DNA from: Myxococcales bacterium
GTDB lineage: Bacteria; Myxococcota_A; Polyangia; Polyangiales; JADJMO01
Assembly (NCBI GenBank): GCA_016709545.1
Contig: JADJMO010000022.1
Coordinates: 1 to 64,000 of the forward strand
Length of the DNA: 64,000 bases
Direction of reading: 5' to 3'
Shown here: positions 60,567 to 64,000 of the stretch, piece by piece
Numbering within the stretch: the stretch's first letter is position 1
Layout of the letters: every line of letters starts with the position of its first letter
Program-made: the position numbers and the translations under genes
Notes under the pieces: generated by a model
What the model was told of the DNA's origin: nothing
Seen by the model: the letters and a program-made list of their open reading frames with translations, nothing else
The model's database searches: none

Positions 60567-61646
60567 ATGCCTTTGATGTCCGGCAAGAAGCAAGTGGCTG
60601 GGATCACGTCCGGCCACCAGGTGGTGGTTGCAGGCCCCATCGACATCTGCAAGACACCCGCGCCGCCAGCCCCGGCCCCAGTGCCGATGCCCTATCCGAA
60701 CGTGTCGATGACGCTGACACCGGGTGGTGGCTACGCCACAAAGACGATGACTTTGTGCGCACCCATGTTCACGCGCAACAGCAAGACCGCTCTGAGCAAC
60801 GGTGACCAACCCGGCGTTGCGATGGGAATCATCTCGAACAAGATCATGGGGGCTGCGGCGGCGACGTCCGGTTCGTCGGACGTCGACGGCGAGGGCGGAG
60901 GAGTCGTTCGTACCCTCGATCAGGGGGAGAGTAACTGCGGGAGCCCTTCTAACGCCAAGATTGCCTCATTCGCCGCGGGCGCCGGAGACGCGGAGCGCAA
61001 AGATGTTCAGGAGGTGCTCTGTGAAGCCTTTCTTGCTGAAGCAGATCGCCACTGCAAAATCATTAAGCAGAACTACGACAACCATCCAGGAGGCCCAAGA
61101 GCTCCGCGCGGTCAATTCTTGGAGGGCATGGTAGGGCGACTGCCGCCCGGCATTGCCCAGCATTTGCAGGTTGATCAACTTGCCGGGTTCGTAAGCCGAA
61201 TTGGCGGAAATGTCATGACTCTGGCTGCCATGCGGGCGAGCGCGAATCCGGCAATCCAAGCACTCGGGATTGGCGCGACGGCTGCAGTTGGCGTTGTGAA
61301 TGCGCTAGGACTGGCCCCAAGCGTCGCCCGAGGATCGTTGCTGGGGCGCCTGGGTGGTCTCGTCGGAAGTACTGTCGGACGGACACCGCTTGGGCGATGG
61401 CGCATGAGGCCGCTGTTTCCGGACCTCCGCACGGGCGGAGGAATCGTGGCCGAGGTCAAGGGTCCATACGACACGCCTGGCCGAAATCATCGTCACTACA
61501 ACAAGCTCGATCCAAACAACAAGCTCATGGATATTGACGGCAAGACGTGCGACCCTGAGGGCAAAGTTCTTACCGCTGACAATAGTTGTGTAGGCGGTCC
61601 GACGAGAGCCGAGGCGCAAGCGACGATCATGCCGTGGCTTCGGTGA
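60567..61646 (+). CDS. PAAR-like (DUF4150) effector with nuclease-like C-terminus
   Basis: 359 residues. Residues 1-115: DUF4150 features (HQVVVAGPIDICKTPAPPAP, PYPNVSMTL, GDQPGVAMGIISNKIMGAAA), expected to bind the VgrG tip. Middle region alpha-helical. C-terminus FPDLRTGG plus IVAEVKGPYDTPGRNHRHYN fits a PD-(D/E)XK nuclease core (D then ExK), the most likely toxin domain; this is inference. Followed within 6 bases by small genes, candidates for immunity. Confidence 0.75.
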   Translation: MPLMSGKKQVAGITSGHQVVVAGPIDICKTPAPPAPAPVPMPYPNVSMTLTPGGGYATKTMTLCAPMFTRNSKTALSNGDQPGVAMGIISNKIMGAAAATSGSSDVDGEGGGVVRTLDQGESNCGSPSNAKIASFAAGAGDAERKDVQEVLCEAFLAEADRHCKIIKQNYDNHPGGPRAPRGQFLEGMVGRLPPGIAQHLQVDQLAGFVSRIGGNVMTLAAMRASANPAIQALGIGATAAVGVVNALGLAPSVARGSLLGRLGGLVGSTVGRTPLGRWRMRPLFPDLRTGGGIVAEVKGPYDTPGRNHRHYNKLDPNNKLMDIDGKTCDPEGKVLTADNSCVGGPTRAEAQATIMPWLR

Positions 61647-61651
61647 GCAAC

Positions 61652-62087
61652 ATGAACGCAAGAATCTCTAAGGTCGGTCTTGCTATCGCGAACGTAGACT
61701 ATCTGGCCAGCGCTCTGTCGGTCTCGTACCGGGCCAGCGAGACCCCACAGACGATGGAGGTGCGACTCCGATTCGCGCGGCCACAAGTTCCTCGTGTTCT
61801 CGGGATCAACTTGCAGTTCGCTTCGTGCAACAGCGGCCTCGGGGGTGGGGTCGACTTCGACCCAGCCAAGTCGCAGTTGGACGTCATCGGCGGAGATCCG
61901 ATGTCGTTGGAGCCGGCGATGGAGCACGTCTACCAGGCGCGGGTCGCCTCCGTCTCCCCAGCATTCATTCGTCAGCTGACTTGCACCATTTCTGCTGGAG
62001 AACAACGAAGACCCGGTGAGCTTCGTCATTCGCGGAGAACTGCCCTCGATGGCACACGGAATTCCGTTCGGGAGAGCAATATTCTAG
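61652..62087 (+). CDS. Putative immunity protein (frameshifted)
   Basis: ATG 61652, MNARISKVGLAIANVDYLAS, about 110 residues in one frame; past 61980 the natural reading moves to the next frame (FLLENNEDPVSFVIRGELPS, MAHGIPFGRAIF) and stops at TAG 62085-62087. One extra base near 61980 would restore it. About 144 residues. Family unknown; position after the toxin gene suggests immunity. Confidence 0.5.
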
Positions 62088-62107
62088 AGCGACTTCGCAA
62101 CCGAGAC

Positions 62108-62470
62108 ATGTTTACAGAGCGCTGGCCGGCCCTCGCCTTTGAGCTCGTCGAAGCTCGCGTTCGTCGCGGTTTATCGCTCAGAATGATGCTCGGTGCGAAG
62201 GCCACAAAGAAGCATGAAAAGGCCCTCGCCGATCGGTTGATCGGTCTATCTGTGGCGCTGTTGACGGTTCCCTATCATGAGCCGGTCGGAGTGGCTGCTC
62301 TGACTACAATCCTCCCGACGATCGTCCGCTCCGACCGGGAACTCGGGGTGCGCTACGACTTGTTCGACGCGCACCTTCCGGCGGCGTTGGACATGATACT
62401 CAACTTTGTGCACCGGTTTTCGAGTGATATTGCGCCTGTTGAGCGCCTGATTGTTGGAGTCTCTCGGTGA
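62108..62470 (+). CDS. Small protein of unknown function
   Basis: 120 residues from ATG 62108 (MFTERWPALAFELVEARVRR). Strongly helical, with Arg-rich N-terminus and MILNFVHRFSSDIAPVERLI. An in-frame continuation of the previous frame exists but the break at 61980 makes separate genes more likely. Stop overlaps the next ATG at 62470. Confidence 0.5.
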   Translation: MFTERWPALAFELVEARVRRGLSLRMMLGAKATKKHEKALADRLIGLSVALLTVPYHEPVGVAALTTILPTIVRSDRELGVRYDLFDAHLPAALDMILNFVHRFSSDIAPVERLIVGVSR

Positions 62471-63417
62471 TGTTTGATCCGTCGCCACTCCAGGTTCGTG
62501 CCGGGCAGCCTGACGTATACCCGGTGCTCGCCATCTACATGCAGCTTGAAGCACTGGTGCCTGATCATCAGCCAGGCCTGGTGGCCGCGGCTGACCTCAT
62601 AGATGGATGGATAGGCTCGCATTTGACAGCGAGCCACGTTGATGAACTCGAAATGATAGCCGCGTATTCGCGGCAAGAATTCGGGTTCATGACGGCCATG
62701 CCAGACCGGCTCGCGATGGAGTCGGTGGCGAGGAGTCCCGAGTTCGGAGAGCTGGAAATTCTTGCCGACGCGCCGTGCTCATTTGCCCTGACAATGCAGG
62801 GGTCGAGAACGAATGCCTCTCCCTTTAGTGTGGTCTTCGATTGCGAGGTTTGCGAGCCGCTCGAGCCCACTGCCGCAGTCTACCCCAGTCGCGCAGCTCT
62901 CCGGATCACCGTGCCGACGGATTGGCCGCTCGCGGATTTCTACGAGAGGGTGCTCGCTCTGGCTGGGCTCCTCGACGTTCGTTGGGGCAACGCAGGCCTG
63001 TCGTACTCAGGCCAGGAGATTGCGAGCTACCAAGCCTCCAGTGACGTCATCCACCGTCATGCACGTCGATACCCGGGTTTCGACGTAGGCTTCTACGCTA
63101 CGCATCTCGGTGACTGGCACCACGCGATTCGAACTGTGAATTGGCTGACTCTAGTTGGCAGTAAGTTCTGTCCGATGCCACAGCCGGACGGGCGGGGAGC
63201 TGTGGAGGTCCGCCAGTATGGGGGAGGGTGGCTACTGCTTGCCGGTGCCGAGCCGAGCGCAGGCGACGTGAATCGACTGTCCATCGACCGCGGCTACGTC
63301 GTTGCCGACCAGATCGTGCGCTCCGTGCGAGCATCGACAGGCATTAACTTCTGCGCGCCGTGGACCGAGGGCGAAACGAGCCGATGGCTTCGCCGATTCG
63401 AGATGTTGTGGCAGTGA
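62470..63417 (+). CDS. DUF3396 type VI immunity family protein
   Basis: 315 residues. Pattern HARRYPGFDVGFYATHLGDW, HAIRTVNWLTLVGSKF, YGGGWLLLAGAEPSAGDVNR matches the type VI immunity (DUF3396) family. N-terminal part (VYPVLAIYMQLEALVPDHQP) may be variable. Candidate antidote for the DUF4150 effector. Confidence 0.8.
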   Translation: MFDPSPLQVRAGQPDVYPVLAIYMQLEALVPDHQPGLVAAADLIDGWIGSHLTASHVDELEMIAAYSRQEFGFMTAMPDRLAMESVARSPEFGELEILADAPCSFALTMQGSRTNASPFSVVFDCEVCEPLEPTAAVYPSRAALRITVPTDWPLADFYERVLALAGLLDVRWGNAGLSYSGQEIASYQASSDVIHRHARRYPGFDVGFYATHLGDWHHAIRTVNWLTLVGSKFCPMPQPDGRGAVEVRQYGGGWLLLAGAEPSAGDVNRLSIDRGYVVADQIVRSVRASTGINFCAPWTEGETSRWLRRFEMLWQ

Positions 63418-63707
63418 GAGCGCCGACACCACCACCTCGACGTCAGTCGGTCTTTGAATGTACTGGAGAGCGTACGCCGTGGTCCGCCGCTGATTTGCGG
63501 GAGAGAATGCTGGTGGTGCACCAGGGACACGTGTGGCGCGAGGTCACGGTCCGCATGCCATCCGCATCCGCCGTTGCGCGTGCCGAGCTGCTGGAGGTGG
63601 CGTCCCAGAGGCTCTCCGCGGGCAAGCCGGCGCTCGTGCCATTGGACGTGCCGCTGTGGCCGGCGTTTCCACGGAGCGAAGGGGGCGAGAGGCAACTCGC
63701 GTCGTAA
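63414..63707 (+). CDS. Small protein of unknown function
   Basis: 97 residues from GTG 63414, GTGA overlap with the previous stop. QSVFECTGERTPWSAADLRE, VWREVTVRMPSASAVARAEL; alpha/beta, no family assigned. Probably the last gene of the effector operon. Confidence 0.5.
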   Translation: MRAPTPPPRRQSVFECTGERTPWSAADLRERMLVVHQGHVWREVTVRMPSASAVARAELLEVASQRLSAGKPALVPLDVPLWPAFPRSEGGERQLAS

Positions 63708-63749
63708 CCGTCTGGCCTGGCACGAGGATTGTCGCCCGCGCGTAGCTGA

Positions 63750-64000
63750 TCAGGCGGACGTCGGGCGCACCCAGCGATCGGGCAGGAGCGCGTCGAGGTC
63801 GGCGTCGGTCGTGGCATGCCTGATCCGAGGCAGCACGTCGGTCAGATACTCGGTGGGCTCGACGCCGTTCGCGATGCACGACCCGACGAGCGAGTAGAGG
63901 ACCGCGATGTTGCGGCCGGCACGCGGGTGTCCGACAAATAGGTAGTTCTTGCGACCGAGCGCGATGCACTGGACGACCGCTGGCTTGCTTCCAGTCCCCG
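63750..64000 (-). mobile_element. IS66-type transposase, C-terminal part (window edge)
   Basis: Minus-strand frame open from the right edge to TGA 63750-63752: QCIALGRKNYLFVGHPRAGR, NIAVLYSLVGSCIANGVEPT, EYLTDVLPRIRHATTDADLD, ending LLPDRWVRPTSA. Characteristic end of IS66 family TnpC. The remainder and the terminal repeats lie beyond the window. Marks the distal side of the lower-GC block. Confidence 0.85.

Overview
High-GC bacterial chromosome segment. The mix of genes (DxDxDG/VWA lipoproteins with long Asp-Thr-Gly linkers, kelch plus Cys-rich surface lipoprotein, TPR-type sigma-54 activators, DUF4388/J-domain fusion, AgmX-like protein, HD-GYP regulators, type VI secretion parts) points to a myxobacterium (Myxococcota), probably order Polyangiales. 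This is inference from gene content and codon use; there is no rRNA to check it.

Layout. 1-12.4 kb: surface kelch lipoprotein, two overlapping LuxR-type regulators, arrestin-like protein overlapping class I aldolase, DUF4388-J protein, tlyA, HD-GYP regulator, degenerate Fic protein, ychF. 12.1-18.4 kb (minus): small lipoprotein, TPR/sigma-54 activator with an upstream in-frame segment, M1 aminopeptidase. 18.5-28.2 kb: ihfA-merR, cobalamin adenosyltransferase, Yip1-like membrane protein, receiver-PAS-histidine kinase, a signal peptidase I homologue lacking both catalytic residues, mtnP, rhodanese behind a sigma-54-like promoter, cyclophilin, lipoprotein. 28.3-36.2 kb: three tandem lipoproteins with DTG-rich linker, calcium-binding-type repeats and a VWA domain, then tRNA-Pro(GGG).

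36.3-42.5 kb: accessory block of lower GC. A group II intron sits just after the tRNA terminator hairpin; its maturase has four frame breaks. It is followed by a run of small immunity-type genes (Imm1, DUF2185-like, SUFU, DUF4303, SUKH-like) with no toxin gene beside them. 42.6-48.5 kb: Imm35-like protein, AraC regulator, GH28 polygalacturonase, RibD-type reductase, small envelope proteins. 48.5-63.7 kb: type VI secretion effector locus: a paralogous pair of small proteins, HEAT-repeat protein, ketosynthase-fold pseudoenzyme, three consecutive vgrG genes, DUF2169 adaptor, PAAR-like (DUF4150) effector with a nuclease-like C-terminus, and immunity candidates ending in a DUF3396 protein. GC falls from about 54.4 kb on. 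The right edge cuts an IS66-type transposase.

Many otherwise well conserved genes carry single-base frame breaks (about 14 loci). That density suggests indel errors in the assembly, so each break should be treated as unverified before being called a pseudogene.
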